Positions 27,485 to 39,625 are shown, numbered from the stretch's first letter. The stretch is DNA of 64,000 bases from Oleispira antarctica RB-8 (GCA_000967895.1 FO203512.1:3347531-3411530), one strand, 5' to 3'. Notes: generated by a model not told the origin, from the letters alone. Numbers and translations: made by a program.

Positions 27485-28738
27485 TTAAGAACGGTAATCA
27501 GCATTGATGCTGACATATTCATGAGAAAGATCTGTCGTCCAAACACGCTCGGTGATATCGCCACGGCCTAAACGAATGCTGATGGTAATTTCAGGCTGAG
27601 CAAAAATTGCGGCACCTGCTTCTTCAGTATAACTTGCGGCACGGCCACCGCTCTTAACAATGCAAACATCATCAAGGTAAATATCAATATCTTCTAAAAT
27701 CATGTTCTGCACGCCCGCACGACCAACAGCGGCTAAAATACGACCCCAATTAGCATCGCATGCAAATAACGCCGTTTTTACCAGTGGCGAGTGCGCAACG
27801 GTGTAAGCAACATCTAACGCTTCTTGCACACTGGCGGCTTGTTGAACTTCCATGGTGACGAACTTGGTTGCGCCTTCGCCATCACGCACGATCGCATGTG
27901 AAAGAATCATAAAGGCTTCCAATAAGGCATCGAACATCGCACCATAACGAGGATCGTCTTTGCTGCTAATTTCTGCCATTTCGGCTTGCGCCGTGGCAAT
28001 GAGCATACACGAGTCGTTAGTCGAGGTATCACCATCAATCGTTACACGGTTGAAGGATTTATCAGCCAATTCTTTGCACATTATATCTAATAATGGCTTG
28101 GCGATCACAGCATCTGTGGTGAGGTAAGCGAGCATGGTTGCCATGTTGGGCATGATCATACCTGCACCTTTTGAGATGCCTGAAATGGTTATTAGATCAG
28201 TATTTTTACTGTCAATACTGTTACCGTCCAGCTGAGCAATTTCAACTTGCTGGCTATAACCTTTTGGCAAGGTATCGGTCGTCATGATGCCTTCTGCCGC
28301 AACTGACCAAACATCTGAAGCTAAGTTTGCTAGTGCTGTGGGTAATCCAGCAAGCAGTTTAACCATTGGCAGTGGCTCGCCAATAACGCCTGTGGAAAAG
28401 GGCAATATTTGATGAGCGGCAACTCCGGTTAGCTGCGCAAGTTGTTCACACGTTGCTAACGCATCACTCATGCCTTGTGGCCCTGTGCCTGCGTTAGCAT
28501 TACCCGTATTGATCACCAGATAGCGAACATCCGCTTTGGTTAAATGCTTCTTAGAGACTTGAACAGGCGCTGCACAAAAAGCATTCAGCGTAAATACGCC
28601 ACTTACTCGGCTGCCTTGGGCAAGTTCAAAAATCACTAAATCATTTCGGCCTGCGTACTTTATGCCCGCTTGAGCAATACCAATACGAACACCTTTTACT
28701 GGGTGATAATTTTTTAATACTTCTAAACCGACAGCCAT
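27485..28738 (-). CDS. argJ: Bifunctional ornithine acetyltransferase / N-acetylglutamate synthase
   Basis: Arginine synthesis by the acetyl-cycling route. 417 residues. The self-cleavage region KGAGMIMPNMATMLAYLTTDA holds the nucleophilic Thr in ATM; NTGNANAGTGPQG, RVTIDGDTSTNDSC and ACDANWGRILAAVGRAG are further ArgJ signatures. Start MAVGLEVLKNYHPVKGVRIG is conserved. Lies between secA and mutT. Confidence 0.96.
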   Translation of the reverse strand: MAVGLEVLKNYHPVKGVRIGIAQAGIKYAGRNDLVIFELAQGSRVSGVFTLNAFCAAPVQVSKKHLTKADVRYLVINTGNANAGTGPQGMSDALATCEQLAQLTGVAAHQILPFSTGVIGEPLPMVKLLAGLPTALANLASDVWSVAAEGIMTTDTLPKGYSQQVEIAQLDGNSIDSKNTDLITISGISKGAGMIMPNMATMLAYLTTDAVIAKPLLDIMCKELADKSFNRVTIDGDTSTNDSCMLIATAQAEMAEISSKDDPRYGAMFDALLEAFMILSHAIVRDGEGATKFVTMEVQQAASVQEALDVAYTVAHSPLVKTALFACDANWGRILAAVGRAGVQNMILEDIDIYLDDVCIVKSGGRAASYTEEAGAAIFAQPEITISIRLGRGDITERVWTTDLSHEYVSINADYRS

Positions 28739-28828
28739 GTTGTTCTCGCACTGTTAAATTACTATTGATGCTATTTTACCTGCATTATTTTAATCTTTCA
28801 TAAAAATAAACGTATAAAAAGAGCGCAC

Positions 28829-28858
28829 AAAAAAGGGCAGCCTAAGCCACCCTCTTTT
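28829..28858 (-). terminator. Rho-independent terminator of secA
   Basis: On the minus strand AAAAGAGGGTGGC pairs with GCTGCCCTTTTTT across a TTAG loop: 13 pairs including three G-U wobbles, ending in six T. It starts 21 bp after the secA stop. Confidence 0.8.
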
Positions 28859-28878
28859 ACTGTCTGCCTAGCATTTGC

Positions 28879-31644
28879 TTAAGCAGTCAATTTTCCGTGG
28901 CACTGCTTATATTTTTTACCTGACCCACAAGGGCAAGGTTCATTGCGACCAACCTTTTTATCTTCTCGAACAAACGGTTGCTCGGCGACCTCGGCCTCTT
29001 CGCTATCTTCAGCAGTACCTGCAGTAATGCTTTCAGCAGATTCATGCTGATAGCTGGATTGCTGCGCGACAGCTTCTGCCTGTGCACGACGCTGCTCTTC
29101 CATTTCTCGCACATCTTCTTCTTGGCGCACTTTCACATGAGAAAGGATACGAATACTTTCACGCTTCATGTTTTCCAATAATTCTTGGAATAACTCAAAT
29201 GCTTCACGCTTATATTCTTGCTTAGGATTCTTCTGTGCATAACCGCGCAGGTGAATACCCTGACGCAAGTGATCCATGGTCGCTAAGTGCTCTTTCCAGA
29301 GATTATCAACGATTTGCAGCATCACCTGCTTCTCGAACATGCGCAATGGATTTGGCTGACCAGGAACAGATTCAACCGAATCTTCTTTCGCTTTATACGC
29401 ATCATTTAATGCAGCAGTGATACGCTCGCGTAAATTTTCTTCATAAAGCTTATCGTCAGACTCCAACCATTGCTTCAATGGTAAATCCAAATCAAACTCA
29501 GATTTAAGTTCTGCTTCAAGACCCGAAATATCCCACTGTTCTTCTAAGCTTTGACGAGGAATATGTTTATCAATCGCTTCCTGTAGAACGTCGTGACGAA
29601 TATTAGCAACCACGTCGGAAATATCATCCGAGGCCATAATATCGTTACGCTGATCGTAAATAACACGGCGCTGATCGTTGGCTACGTCATCGTATTCTAA
29701 TAGTTGCTTACGAATATCAAAGTTACGACCTTCAACTTTACGCTGGGCTTTTTCAATCGCATTGCTCACCATACGGTGTTCAATCGATTCGCCTTTTTCC
29801 ATCCCTAACGCTTTCATCATGTTACGGATTCTATCCGACATAAAAATACGCATTAAACTGTCTTCTAAAGATAAGAAGAAACGCGAAGAACCCGCATCAC
29901 CTTGACGGCCTGCTCGGCCACGTAATTGATTATCGATACGACGAGATTCATGACGCTCAGTTGCAATAATATGCAAACCACCGGCAGCCAATACATCGTC
30001 ATGGCGTTTCTGCCAAGCTGCTTTACTATCAGCAATCTGTTGCTCTGTTGGATTATCCAACGCAGCCACTTCAACTTCCCAGTTACCGCCTAGCACGATA
30101 TCCGTACCACGGCCCGCCATGTTGGTTGCGATGGTAATGGAACCCGCGGCACCCGCTTGAGCAATAATCTGTGCTTCTTTTTCGTGCTGCTTAGCGTTTA
30201 GAACACTGTGCTCTACTTTTGCTTTGGTTAATGCTGCTGACAGTAACTCTGATGTTTCAATCGATGCAGTACCCACTAATACAGGGCGCTTTTGCGCAAC
30301 GACTTCACGTACTTCTTCAATCACGGCTTCGTATTTTTCGGCCTGAGTTAAAAATACCAAATCGTTATAATCGATACGTTTAACTTGTTTATTGGTAGGA
30401 ATAGCCACAACTGCCAAGTTATAAATCTGATGGAATTCGAACGCTTCCGTATCAGCCGTACCCGTCATTCCACTTAGTTTGTTATACAAACGGAAGAAAT
30501 TCTGGAACGTAGTCGATGCCAACGTTTGGCTTTCAGCCTGAATGTTAACGCCTTCTTTGGCTTCAATCGCTTGGTGTAAACCTTCACCCCAGCGACGTCC
30601 TGGCATGGTACGACCTGTGTGCTCATCAACGATTACAATTTGGTTATTTTGAATAATGTAATCAACGTTTTTCTGATAAATCACGTGAGCACGCAATGCT
30701 GAATTCACATGATGCAGAAGTGTTAAGTTAGAAGAAGAGTAAAGACTTTCACCCTCTTTCAACACACCTTCTTGCTCGAGCATGTCTTCTACGTATTCAT
30801 GACCCATTTCGGTCAGTTCAATCGAGCGCTGTTTTTCATCTAGGATATAGTGACCCGGTTTTTCTTCTTTCCCTTCTTTCCCTTCCTCTGCTTCAATATG
30901 CTGAGTGAGTTGAGGAATCAAGATGTTCATCTTTTTATATAACGCTGAACTGTCTTCCGCAGGGCCAGAAATAATAAGCGGGGTACGGGCTTCATCAATT
31001 AAGATAGAATCCACTTCATCGACGATGGCAAAATTTAATTCACGCTGTGCTTTCTCAGTCGTTGAGAACGCCATGTTGTCACGTAGATAATCAAAGCCAA
31101 ATTCGTTATTCGTGCCATAAGTGATATCGCAGTCGTATTGAGCGCGTTTTGTCGCTGGATCTAATCCAGGAACAACAACCCCTAAGGTTAAACCTAAGTA
31201 TTCATATAATGGACGCATCCACTCAGCATCACGACTCGCTAGATAATCGTTTACCGTAACAATATGAACACCCTTTCCAGTTAACGCATTTAAATACGTT
31301 GCCAGAGTACCCACTAAGGTTTTACCTTCACCCGTACGCATCTCTGCAATATTACCTTCATGCAAGGTCATACCACCGATGAGCTGAACATCAAAGTGAC
31401 GCATTTTCATAATACGCTTACTGGCTTCACGGCAGACGGCGAACGCTTCTGGCAAAATAGAATCTAAAGAAGCTCCATCGGCAATGCGTTTTTTCAATTC
31501 TGGGGTTTTGGCTTGCAACTCGCTATCGGATAGCGCTGCTAAAGACTCTTCTAAAGCATTAATTTTAACAACGACCTTTCCCATGCGTTTTAATTCGCGG
31601 TCGTTTTTGCTGCCGAAGATTTTACTAAATAGATTACCGATCAT
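28879..31644 (-). CDS. secA: Preprotein translocase ATPase SecA
   Basis: Motor of Sec-dependent export. 921 residues. Walker [14 protein letters not shown] (near 105), [19 protein letters not shown]-type motif [34 protein letters not shown], and [22 protein letters not shown] Glu-rich linker leads to the C-terminal zinc/SecB-binding motif [16 protein letters not shown] short extra charged stretch, [14 protein letters not shown], sits in the region after the PPXD start. Own terminator; opposite no other gene. Confidence 0.98.
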   Translation of the reverse strand: MIGNLFSKIFGSKNDRELKRMGKVVVKINALEESLAALSDSELQAKTPELKKRIADGASLDSILPEAFAVCREASKRIMKMRHFDVQLIGGMTLHEGNIAEMRTGEGKTLVGTLATYLNALTGKGVHIVTVNDYLASRDAEWMRPLYEYLGLTLGVVVPGLDPATKRAQYDCDITYGTNNEFGFDYLRDNMAFSTTEKAQRELNFAIVDEVDSILIDEARTPLIISGPAEDSSALYKKMNILIPQLTQHIEAEEGKEGKEEKPGHYILDEKQRSIELTEMGHEYVEDMLEQEGVLKEGESLYSSSNLTLLHHVNSALRAHVIYQKNVDYIIQNNQIVIVDEHTGRTMPGRRWGEGLHQAIEAKEGVNIQAESQTLASTTFQNFFRLYNKLSGMTGTADTEAFEFHQIYNLAVVAIPTNKQVKRIDYNDLVFLTQAEKYEAVIEEVREVVAQKRPVLVGTASIETSELLSAALTKAKVEHSVLNAKQHEKEAQIIAQAGAAGSITIATNMAGRGTDIVLGGNWEVEVAALDNPTEQQIADSKAAWQKRHDDVLAAGGLHIIATERHESRRIDNQLRGRAGRQGDAGSSRFFLSLEDSLMRIFMSDRIRNMMKALGMEKGESIEHRMVSNAIEKAQRKVEGRNFDIRKQLLEYDDVANDQRRVIYDQRNDIMASDDISDVVANIRHDVLQEAIDKHIPRQSLEEQWDISGLEAELKSEFDLDLPLKQWLESDDKLYEENLRERITAALNDAYKAKEDSVESVPGQPNPLRMFEKQVMLQIVDNLWKEHLATMDHLRQGIHLRGYAQKNPKQEYKREAFELFQELLENMKRESIRILSHVKVRQEEDVREMEEQRRAQAEAVAQQSSYQHESAESITAGTAEDSEEAEVAEQPFVREDKKVGRNEPCPCGSGKKYKQCHGKLTA

Positions 31645-31683
31645 GATTATTGTTTTTAAAACCCAAAAAATAGAAATAGCGAG

Positions 31684-31714
31684 AAAGGCCCCTGAAGGCC
31701 GCTAAAAGGCCTTT
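31684..31714 (-). terminator. Hairpin downstream of the M23 peptidase gene
   Basis: AAAGGCC (31684-31690) and GGCCTTT (31708-31714) form a 7-bp stem, with further GGCC repeats inside the loop allowing alternative pairings. Located between the M23 gene and secA. The T-run is short. Confidence 0.4.
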
Positions 31715-31763
31715 AAACAAGGTTTCCCATATTTATAACAAAAAAAAGAGTGATTACAAAGAT

Positions 31764-32690
31764 TTAGCGCAAGGTGCGGTGTAAATAAGCGGCGGGGTCA
31801 ACGGTACGCCCGTTTTTATAGACTTCAAAATGAACATGAGGGCCGGTAGAACGACCACTGCTTCCCATAGCGGCGACAACATCGCCTTTACGCACTACAT
31901 CACCCAGTTTGACCTTAAGTTCTGCACCGTGAGCATAGCGTGTTTTATAACCGTTACCGTGATTGATCTCAACCAACTTACCATAGCCATAACGATCACT
32001 GGCCCAAGTAACGATGCCAGAAGCAACGGCAATAACATCAGATCCTTCTTTGCCCGCAAAATCAACACCAGCATGCCAAGCTAAACGACCATTAAAAGGA
32101 TCGGTACGCTTACCATAACGAGAAGACATCCAGCCACGCTTGATGGGTCGGCCAGCAACAAAGGTATCTGTTTTAATTTTGTTCGCAAGAAGCAGGTCAT
32201 CTAGAACTTCTAGCTGTTGCTCGCGGCGATCGATTCTTGAAGCAAGGTTATCTAAGACAGATTGAATTTCGGGGGCTTGATAGGTTTCGCCCAACGTTCC
32301 AGGGCCACCAACCGCGGGTACTGACGAAAAATCGAATTCATCAGCATTAATTTTAGTGATGTCGATTAAACGCTCACCCAGTGCATCAATGCGTAATAGT
32401 TTGGCTTGTAATTCAGCTAATCGAAGGGTTAGACCATCGAGTTCTAGGTCGGCATGCTGGCGTATCTGTTGTAATTCTTGACGCTGATCATCAAGGTCTT
32501 CCTCCCAAGCTTTAGCGGCAATAGGATCTAATAAACCTTTATCAGCTAGATGTGCTGCTAACAAATAGCCCGTCGCGCCCATAGCAAACGGCAACACACA
32601 AATAGACGTAAGCAGCAAGAAACGGGCTACGGGTCCTAGTGAGTATGTTTTCGATTGTCCATGTCGTTTACCGACGATAATGATATTCAT
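31764..32690 (-). CDS. M23 (LytM) peptidoglycan endopeptidase, membrane-anchored
   Basis: 308 residues. A short cytoplasmic N-terminus, one membrane helix (about 24-45), a coiled-coil-rich stretch (about 60-165) and a C-terminal LytM domain. Zinc and catalytic residues are intact: His and Asp in LAWHAGVDFAGKEG, NGYKTRYAHG, and the HxH in GPHVHFEVYKNGRTVDP. An active periplasmic D,D-endopeptidase is expected. Located between lpxC and secA, as in Pseudomonas; the N-terminal region resembles the family near secA whose members process peptidoglycan during growth. Confidence 0.88.
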   Translation of the reverse strand: MNIIIVGKRHGQSKTYSLGPVARFLLLTSICVLPFAMGATGYLLAAHLADKGLLDPIAAKAWEEDLDDQRQELQQIRQHADLELDGLTLRLAELQAKLLRIDALGERLIDITKINADEFDFSSVPAVGGPGTLGETYQAPEIQSVLDNLASRIDRREQQLEVLDDLLLANKIKTDTFVAGRPIKRGWMSSRYGKRTDPFNGRLAWHAGVDFAGKEGSDVIAVASGIVTWASDRYGYGKLVEINHGNGYKTRYAHGAELKVKLGDVVRKGDVVAAMGSSGRSTGPHVHFEVYKNGRTVDPAAYLHRTLR

Positions 32691-32719
32691 GGCTATTAGT
32701 ATAGGTCTCCAAATAAAAC

Positions 32720-32744
32720 AAAGGCCACAATAAGTATGGCCTTT
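32720..32744. terminator. Bidirectional terminator after lpxC
   Basis: AAAGGCCA / 9-base loop / TGGCCTTT, flanked by T/A-rich sequence on both sides. Perfect 8-bp stem between lpxC and the M23 gene, both on the minus strand, so it probably ends the dcw-lpxC transcript. Confidence 0.75.
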
Positions 32745-32828
32745 ATTTTGAAAATCACAAAATTTCTTAACTTTTCAATAAGTTAACGTACGCTACTTTA
32801 TGAGTTAGCATACACTGATAGCGAGCAT

Positions 32829-33737
32829 CTAAGTAGCCACTACCGGCTTAGTATAAGAAATTGGCGCGTCTTCTTCTTCGTATTCAACGAATTCCCATGC
32901 ATCTGTTTGTAGTTCAAGCTCACGCAATAGCTTGTTATTCAAACCATGTCCTGACTTAAAACCTACAAATTCACCCATCAGGCTATGACCCAATAGATAT
33001 AAATCACCTACGGCATCTAGAATTTTGTGTTTTACGAATTCATCTTCATAGCGCAAGCCATCTTCGTTTAAAACGCGATATTCATCAACAACAATTGCGT
33101 TATTAACGCTGCCGCCTAGCGCCAGATTTTTAGAGCGCAAGAATTCGATATCTTTCATAAAACCGAAAGTGCGTGCACGACTGACTTCTTTAACAAAAGA
33201 CGTCGATGAAAAGTCTAAACTGGCTTTTTGTGCGCTTTGCTTAAATGCTGGATGATCAAATTCGATTTCAAACGTAACTTTAAAGCCGTTATAAGGTACA
33301 AATGATGCAACTTTGTCGCCTTCACGCACTTCGACTTTTTTCTTAATGCGAATAAAGCGTTTAGCTTTTGACTGCTCAGCAATACCCGCAGACTGAATCA
33401 AGAAAACAAATGGACCGGCGCTGCCGTCCATAATAGGTACTTCTTGAGCACTTAATTCAACAATGGCGTTATCTATACCTAAACCTGCCATAGCAGATAA
33501 TAAGTGTTCAACCGTATCAACACGCACACCATCTTGAACTAATGTCGTCGACATTGTGGTTTCACCCACATTCGTCGCTTTTGCTTGAATATCTACAATG
33601 GGATCAAGGTCAACACGTCGGAATACAATACCGTGATCGACAGGGGCTGGCTTAAGCGTCAGGTACACTTTCTCACCTGAGTGCAGACCAACTCCGGTTG
33701 CACGGATTGTATTTTTGAGCGTTCGCTGACGAATCAT
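32829..33737 (-). CDS. lpxC: UDP-3-O-acyl-N-acetylglucosamine deacetylase
   Basis: Committed step of lipid A synthesis, a cytoplasmic zinc enzyme. 302 residues. [20 protein letters not shown] at the start, [17 protein letters not shown] with the first zinc His, and [16 protein letters not shown] with the second His and Asp. The C-terminal tail ([19 protein letters not shown]) ends in small residues, as in relatives where FtsH/Lon degrade LpxC. Follows ftsZ after 94 bp. Confidence 0.97.
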   Translation of the reverse strand: MIRQRTLKNTIRATGVGLHSGEKVYLTLKPAPVDHGIVFRRVDLDPIVDIQAKATNVGETTMSTTLVQDGVRVDTVEHLLSAMAGLGIDNAIVELSAQEVPIMDGSAGPFVFLIQSAGIAEQSKAKRFIRIKKKVEVREGDKVASFVPYNGFKVTFEIEFDHPAFKQSAQKASLDFSSTSFVKEVSRARTFGFMKDIEFLRSKNLALGGSVNNAIVVDEYRVLNEDGLRYEDEFVKHKILDAVGDLYLLGHSLMGEFVGFKSGHGLNNKLLRELELQTDAWEFVEYEEEDAPISYTKPVVAT

Positions 33738-33831
33738 GTCGATTTACCAATATTGTTGATTAAAACTAACTAATTATTATTACTAACGGCTCATTATACC
33801 AACTATAGATGAGCACGCCAGTAACGATTCG

Positions 33832-35034
33832 TTAATCAGCTTGTCGGCGTAAGAATGCAGGTATGTCCAAATAGTCCATATCCTTCTCTTTACCGCTGTC
33901 TGCTCGAGGCGCTAACGCTTTTGCAGCTTGATTACGAATGTGAGCAGGCTTATCTAATTCAGCATAATCCGCTACTGTTGTTGGTACTTTTTTAGCAGGT
34001 TCTACTGCCGCTGTATTATCAACAACCTTTTTAGGCTTTTCTGCCACGGCTGGCTTAACACCAAGACCGGTAGCAACAACCGTCACTTTTAGCTCATCGA
34101 CTAAATCGTGATCGATAACTGTACCGATAACAACCGTCGCATGCTCAGAAGCAAACGCTTCAATTACTTGACCGACTTCAGTGAACTCACCCAAAGTAAG
34201 ATCTAAGCCCGCAGTAACATTGACCAAGATGCCACGAGCACCTTGTAAATCAACGTCTTCTAATAAAGGGCTGCCAATGGCTGCTTCAGCCGCTTCGCGA
34301 GCACGATTATCACCCGTTGCTGAACCTGTGCCCATCATGGCTTGACCCATTTCAGACATTACTGTTCTCACATCGGCGAAATCGACGTTGATCATACCTG
34401 GACGCATGATCAAATCAGCAATACCTTGTACTGCACCTAGCAATACATCGTTTGCTGCGCTAAAAGCGTCCAGCAAACTGCTGTTTTTACCCAATACGCT
34501 CAAAAGCTTTTCATTCGGTATTGTAATTAAGGAATCAACGCTTTCTGCTAACTGAGCCAATCCTTGCTCAGCAATCAATGAACGTTTCTTACCTTCAAAT
34601 GGAAAAGGCTTAGTCACAACCGCTACGGTTAAAATGCCTAACTCTTTTGCCACTTCTGCAACCACAGGTGCACCACCGGTTCCGGTACCGCCACCCATAC
34701 CTGCTGTAATGAATATCATATCCGCGCCACTGATTGCTTCAGCGATACGTTCACGATCTTCCATTGCTGCTTGACGTCCTACTTCAGGATTCGCCCCAGC
34801 ACCTAAACCTTTTGTAACAGCACCGCCTAATTGAATAACAGAACGTGCTTCTACTTTACGTAGCGCTTGCGAATCTGTATTAGCGCAAATAAATTCAACG
34901 CCTTCAACATTATTAACGACCATGTGCTGCACAGCATTACCGCCACCGCCACCTACACCGATAACTTTAATAACTGCATTTTGCTGTGGTTCATCTGCTA
35001 ATTCGAACATATCCCCATCCCGTTGCTGAGACAT
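33832..35034 (-). CDS. ftsZ: Cell division GTPase FtsZ
   Basis: Tubulin-like GTPase forming the Z ring. I start at the ATG at 35034 ([16 protein letters not shown]), preceded by AAGGAGAAGGAG; the ATG at 35010 (MFELADEP) matches the usual start and is an alternative. 400 residues. GTP motifs: [15 protein letters not shown] and the tubulin signature [16 protein letters not shown] variable linker (Ala/Lys/Val-rich, 315-375) leads to the C-terminal peptide [15 protein letters not shown] that binds FtsA and ZipA. Confidence 0.98.
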   Translation of the reverse strand: MSQQRDGDMFELADEPQQNAVIKVIGVGGGGGNAVQHMVVNNVEGVEFICANTDSQALRKVEARSVIQLGGAVTKGLGAGANPEVGRQAAMEDRERIAEAISGADMIFITAGMGGGTGTGGAPVVAEVAKELGILTVAVVTKPFPFEGKKRSLIAEQGLAQLAESVDSLITIPNEKLLSVLGKNSSLLDAFSAANDVLLGAVQGIADLIMRPGMINVDFADVRTVMSEMGQAMMGTGSATGDNRAREAAEAAIGSPLLEDVDLQGARGILVNVTAGLDLTLGEFTEVGQVIEAFASEHATVVIGTVIDHDLVDELKVTVVATGLGVKPAVAEKPKKVVDNTAAVEPAKKVPTTVADYAELDKPAHIRNQAAKALAPRADSGKEKDMDYLDIPAFLRRQAD

Positions 35035-35083
35035 AGCTCCTTCTCCTTTGCTGAGCTGCGCGATGCGCAAACACTATTTAATA

Positions 35084-36319
35084 TTAAAAGTTGTTTTGAA
35101 TCCAATGTTTTACGCGTGAAAAGAAGTCTAAAGGCACTTCTTCTCGGTTATTTGTTTTAATTGGGTCTTTTTGTTGCATTGCGGCGTACTGCAAAAGGCC
35201 AACAGCCGTTGCATAAATCGGATTATTAATCACATCGACTAAACCCGAAACACCAAACGGCTTTGCTAAACGAACCGGCATGTGAAAAATTTCTTCTGCC
35301 AATTCAACAACACCTTCCATCTTCGAAGTGCCCCCTGTTAAAACAATACCCGCGGCTACCAATTCTTCATAACCGCTACGACGTAATTCCGCTTGGATTA
35401 ACGTTAATAATTCGTCGTATCGTGGCTCAACAACTTCTGCTAAAGCCATGCGAGATAAATCCCTTGCCGGTCGATCACCAACACTGGGAACTTTAATTGT
35501 TTCATCTTCTTTCGCGAGCTGCGTTAACGCACACGCGTATTTAATTTTAATTTCTTCTGCATGCTGAGTCGGCGTTCGCAATGCCATCGCGATATCATTT
35601 GTAACCTGATCACCCGCGATGGGAATGACCGAAGTATGACGAATTGAACCATCAGTAAAGATCGCTATATCGGTAGTGCCACCACCAATATCAACTAAGC
35701 AAACCCCTAATTCTTTTTCATCTTCGGTTAACACGGCATAACTTGATGCTAACTGTTCTAAAATAATATCATCGGTTTCTAAACCACAACGCTGAACGCA
35801 ACGTTCGATATTTTGTGCCGCATTAGCCGCGCTTGTCACCATATGAACTTTGGCTTCTAAACGCACACCCGACATACCAATCGGTTCTTTAATACCTTCT
35901 TGAGTATCAATCGAATATTCTTGTGGCAAAACGTGCAAGATACGATTTTCACCGGGTAATCGAACTGCTTTTGCCGCCTCAATAACACGTTCAATATCAC
36001 CAAGCGTTACTTCACGATCTTTAATCGCAACCATGCCGTGAGAGTTCATTGATTGAATGTGACTTCCGGCAATACCTGCATAAACCGAATGTATACGACA
36101 GCCTGCCATCAACTCAGCTTCTTCTACCGCACGCTGAATAGATTGCACCGTGGATTCAATATTCACCACCACACCTTTTTTCATGCCTCGACTTGGATGC
36201 GAACCTAAACCAACAATTTCAACGCCGCCATCTGCGGTCATCTCACCCACAATCGCGACAACTTTAGACGTTCCTATATCCAGTCCAACCAGCATGTTTT
36301 TCTGCGGCCCTTGACTCAT
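35084..36319 (-). CDS. ftsA: Cell division protein FtsA
   Basis: Actin-like ATPase tethering FtsZ to the membrane. Start at the ATG at 36319 (MSQGPQKNMLVGLDIGTSK) with GGAGAAAGAG upstream, giving 411 residues; a further upstream ATG would overlap ftsQ. Phosphate-binding loops GLDIGTSKVVA and LVDIGGGTTDIAIF, and the adenosine motif GIVLTGGTSKMEG. The C-terminal amphipathic membrane helix is PLDFFSRVKHWIQNNF. Between ftsQ and ftsZ. Confidence 0.97.
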   Translation of the reverse strand: MSQGPQKNMLVGLDIGTSKVVAIVGEMTADGGVEIVGLGSHPSRGMKKGVVVNIESTVQSIQRAVEEAELMAGCRIHSVYAGIAGSHIQSMNSHGMVAIKDREVTLGDIERVIEAAKAVRLPGENRILHVLPQEYSIDTQEGIKEPIGMSGVRLEAKVHMVTSAANAAQNIERCVQRCGLETDDIILEQLASSYAVLTEDEKELGVCLVDIGGGTTDIAIFTDGSIRHTSVIPIAGDQVTNDIAMALRTPTQHAEEIKIKYACALTQLAKEDETIKVPSVGDRPARDLSRMALAEVVEPRYDELLTLIQAELRRSGYEELVAAGIVLTGGTSKMEGVVELAEEIFHMPVRLAKPFGVSGLVDVINNPIYATAVGLLQYAAMQQKDPIKTNNREEVPLDFFSRVKHWIQNNF

Positions 36320-36329
36320 GCTCTTTCTC

Positions 36330-37166
36330 CTAAACGGACAGCCATTTAATCGCTGCCCCTTTTCCATATCTAAGATCAACAACTGCTACTTTTTCTTGTG
36401 GCAGTATTTTAAGTAATTCAATTAAACGCTCTAAGCGCTGCTCAAGCTGCTGCCGACCTAAACGAATCATCCAGCCGTTTGCTAATTCTATTTGCCAGCT
36501 TCCTACCGTGTTCATGGTTAAACTCACCATGGCCGCATCTACAGATAATAAGCGCGACTGAAAACGCTGAAACTGTCGCATTACCTGCTCCGTTTTTTTC
36601 TTAGGACCAAATAGTCTTGGCAATCTTGTTGCATCAAAACTATTTGATAAAATCAATTCCTCACCTTGAGGATTTAGCAATGTTTTTTGATTCCACACGG
36701 CAACCGGAATGTCTTCTTTAAACTTCACTAACAGAGTATCTGGCCAAACTTTTTTTACTTGTGCACTTTTTATTAACGGCAACTGCTCAATATCCGTCTT
36801 AACTTGGCGCACATCAAGAGAAAAGAAATTTTGCTCTTTCACCCACAACAATTGCTTTGCTAATTCTTCAGCTTGCCAAAAACGAAACTCACCTTCAATC
36901 TCAACTTGCTCAACGGGCCAACCCCAGCGTACCTGCTGTAATCCCCAGCCCGATAGCACTAATAACGACACAACAAATACCGATTGCACAAACCACATAG
37001 GTATTACTGCCGCAACCCGAGCAAAAGAAAAAGGCGTTTTCTTTTTTAATCGCGTCGCCCCTTTATTCGCTATCGTTTTTGCAGACGAAGAATGTTGAGG
37101 CGAACGCTGCTTACGCTTGTCTTTATGAGACTTAGTTGCATGATCCTTCATCGAGCTAATAAGCAT
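36330..37166 (-). CDS. ftsQ: Cell division protein FtsQ
   Basis: Bitopic divisome protein. 278 residues. A long basic, Lys/Ser-rich cytoplasmic N-terminus (1-48), one membrane helix (about 54-75), then a POTRA domain (VEQVEIEGEFRFWQAEELAKQLL) and the FtsQ beta domain ending RLIELLKILPQEKVAVVDLRYGKG. The cytoplasmic tail is longer than in E. coli. ATG at 37151 is another possible start. 13 bp after ddl. Confidence 0.93.
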   Translation of the reverse strand: MLISSMKDHATKSHKDKRKQRSPQHSSSAKTIANKGATRLKKKTPFSFARVAAVIPMWFVQSVFVVSLLVLSGWGLQQVRWGWPVEQVEIEGEFRFWQAEELAKQLLWVKEQNFFSLDVRQVKTDIEQLPLIKSAQVKKVWPDTLLVKFKEDIPVAVWNQKTLLNPQGEELILSNSFDATRLPRLFGPKKKTEQVMRQFQRFQSRLLSVDAAMVSLTMNTVGSWQIELANGWMIRLGRQQLEQRLERLIELLKILPQEKVAVVDLRYGKGAAIKWLSV

Positions 37167-37179
37167 CTTCTAATACCTA

Positions 37180-38124
37180 TTAAAGCGTTTGCTGTAAAAT
37201 GTTAACCACTAAAGCGGGAAAAGATAACCCTCCTGCTTTAGCCGCCATCGGCACTAATGAATGATCCGTCATGCCTGGGCTAGTATTCACTTCTAGCAAC
37301 CAAAAATTACCATCTTCATCTTGCATCGCATCGACTCGACCCCAACCTGTGCAGTCGACTAATTTAAAAGCTTTAAGCGACATTTTTTGTAACTCAGCTT
37401 CTGCATAATCTGGCAAACCAGAAGGTAATAAATACTGTGTATCATTGGCCTTATACTTCGCATCAAAATCATAAAAGTCATGGGTCGTTATTAATTGAAT
37501 AGCCGGTAATGCTTTATCACCTAAAATAGCAACCGTAAACTCTTTGCCTTCAACATACTGCTCTGCAATAACAAGATCATCATGCTGGGATGCAAATGCA
37601 TAACTATCCGCCAACCCTTCACTGCTATGTACTTTCCGCATGCCAATACTGGAACCTTCGCGTGCAGGTTTCACCATTGCTAACCCCCCTAGGGCTTGCA
37701 TGATAGAATTCCAATCACTGTTTTTTTCTAAAACAAAGGCTTTCGGTGTTGCCACATTACAAGCATCCCACACTAATTTAGTGCGCCACTTATCCATTCC
37801 CAAGGCAGACGCCATTACACCACTTCCGGTATAAGGCTTATTCAATAATTCCAGCAACCCTTGCATCGTTCCATCTTCGCCACCGCGGCCATGCAATGCT
37901 ATAAAGGCACGATCAAACTCTGCTTGCGATAATTGCTCAGCGGCATTTTCACCAACGTCAATCCCGAACGCATCAACACCAATTTCTAATAACGCTTTTA
38001 ATACCGCGCTGCCGCTATTTAAAGATACGGGACGCTCTGCTGACGTACCGCCCATCAATACCGCCACTTTTCCTAATGCTGCTTTATCACTCGCGGAGAT
38101 TTCATAATTCATTTTATTGACCAC
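37180..38124 (-). CDS. ddl: D-alanine:D-alanine ligase
   Basis: Makes D-Ala-D-Ala for the UDP-MurNAc-pentapeptide. 314 residues, ATP-grasp fold. [48 protein letters not shown] and [20 protein letters not shown] are DdlB signatures. Starts inside the end of murC (11-bp overlap) in the dcw operon. Confidence 0.96.
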   Translation of the reverse strand: MVNKMNYEISASDKAALGKVAVLMGGTSAERPVSLNSGSAVLKALLEIGVDAFGIDVGENAAEQLSQAEFDRAFIALHGRGGEDGTMQGLLELLNKPYTGSGVMASALGMDKWRTKLVWDACNVATPKAFVLEKNSDWNSIMQALGGLAMVKPAREGSSIGMRKVHSSEGLADSYAFASQHDDLVIAEQYVEGKEFTVAILGDKALPAIQLITTHDFYDFDAKYKANDTQYLLPSGLPDYAEAELQKMSLKAFKLVDCTGWGRVDAMQDEDGNFWLLEVNTSPGMTDHSLVPMAAKAGGLSFPALVVNILQQTL

Positions 38125-39625
38125 CTTTAATTGCAGTCTTTTTCATATGAACTCCATCGGCGATAATACTCGACAACTGCTGAGTTAAGGTAATGGCTAA
38201 ATTACCGACATCACCCGCACCCTGGGTCAATAACAAATCCCCTGGCTTTAATACTTTACTGAGTACTTGTGCGATATCTTCGTCGCGCTCTATAAAGACA
38301 GGATCTAATGCCCCGCGCTGACGAATACTGCGACATAAAGCGCGACCTTCTGCTCCTGCAATCGGTTTTTCACCCGCTGGATAAACATCCATTAGCAATA
38401 AAACATCGGGCTCCGATAAAACTCGTACAAAATCTTCATACAAATCACGAGTACGGCTATAACGATGTGGCTGAAATAACGCAACGAGTCGACGTTCAGG
38501 AAAGCCTTTACGAATCGCTTCTAAAGTCACTTCGACTTCGCGAGGATGATGACCATAATCATCAACTAACAAAACACTGCCTTCTTTACCTTCGGTATCC
38601 GTGCATTCAACTTCGGCACAGACCTGAAAACGACGACCCACTCCGGCAAAGTTTTCTAGCGCGTGAACAATCGACTCATCATCGACTTTTTCATCCGTAG
38701 CGACCACGATCGCCGCTAACGCATTTAGTACGTTATGCACACCCGGCATACGCATGCGTACAACTAGATCATCTTCGCTATTTGGGCGTTTAACTTTAAA
38801 GCTAGTGAATAAACCTTGCTGCTCAATATCGTAGGCTCGAAAATCTGCATCTTCACTTAAACCATAAGTAATAAAGTGACGGGCAACTTGCGGAAGAATC
38901 TCGCGGACATTATCGTCGTCAATGCACAGTACTGCCAAGCCGTAGAATGGTAAATTATGTAAAAATGCAACAAAGGTCTGTTTTAACTTATCGAAATCGC
39001 CACCATAGGTCTCCATGTGGTCAGCATCAATATTAGTTACGATGGAAGTCATTGGCTGTAAGTGTAAAAACGATGCATCACTTTCATCCGCTTCCGCAAC
39101 CAAATAACGACTCGCACCTAACCGTGCATTGGTGCCCGAGCTATTTAAACGGCCACCAATAACATAAGTAGGATCCAACTTCGCTTGCGCTAATATAGAC
39201 GTTACTAAGCTGGTTGTTGTCGTTTTCCCGTGGGTGCCCGCTACGGCAATACCATGTCGAAAACGCATCAATTCAGCCAGCATTTCTGCACGGCGTACAA
39301 TAGGAATTCGTTTTTCCGTCGCATTTTTAATTTCAGGATTGTTTTGATCAATTGCGGTAGATACAACCACCACATCAACGTTATCCACATTCTCACTCTG
39401 ATGACCTAAAAAAACTTCAGCTCCCATATTTATAAGATGCTGAGTCACCGCAGACTGACGTAAATCAGAGCCGCTAATTTTATAACCTTGATTTAACAAA
39501 ACTTCGGCAATACCACACATTCCCACACCACCGATACCGATGAAGTGAATGCGTTTAATTCGACGCATCTCAGGTATCGCGTAGGCTTCTGCTGGCCCTG
39601 AAGTTAGTGAATTCTCGTTAGCCAT
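38114..39625 (-). CDS. murC: UDP-N-acetylmuramate:L-alanine ligase
   Basis: First amino-acid addition to UDP-MurNAc. 503 residues. Nucleotide-binding [22 protein letters not shown] loop [22 protein letters not shown] and [14 protein letters not shown] are Mur ligase motifs specific to MurC. The N-terminal 25 residues precede the first strand. Its start and the murG stop share one base. Confidence 0.97.
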   Translation of the reverse strand: MANENSLTSGPAEAYAIPEMRRIKRIHFIGIGGVGMCGIAEVLLNQGYKISGSDLRQSAVTQHLINMGAEVFLGHQSENVDNVDVVVVSTAIDQNNPEIKNATEKRIPIVRRAEMLAELMRFRHGIAVAGTHGKTTTTSLVTSILAQAKLDPTYVIGGRLNSSGTNARLGASRYLVAEADESDASFLHLQPMTSIVTNIDADHMETYGGDFDKLKQTFVAFLHNLPFYGLAVLCIDDDNVREILPQVARHFITYGLSEDADFRAYDIEQQGLFTSFKVKRPNSEDDLVVRMRMPGVHNVLNALAAIVVATDEKVDDESIVHALENFAGVGRRFQVCAEVECTDTEGKEGSVLLVDDYGHHPREVEVTLEAIRKGFPERRLVALFQPHRYSRTRDLYEDFVRVLSEPDVLLLMDVYPAGEKPIAGAEGRALCRSIRQRGALDPVFIERDEDIAQVLSKVLKPGDLLLTQGAGDVGNLAITLTQQLSSIIADGVHMKKTAIKGGQ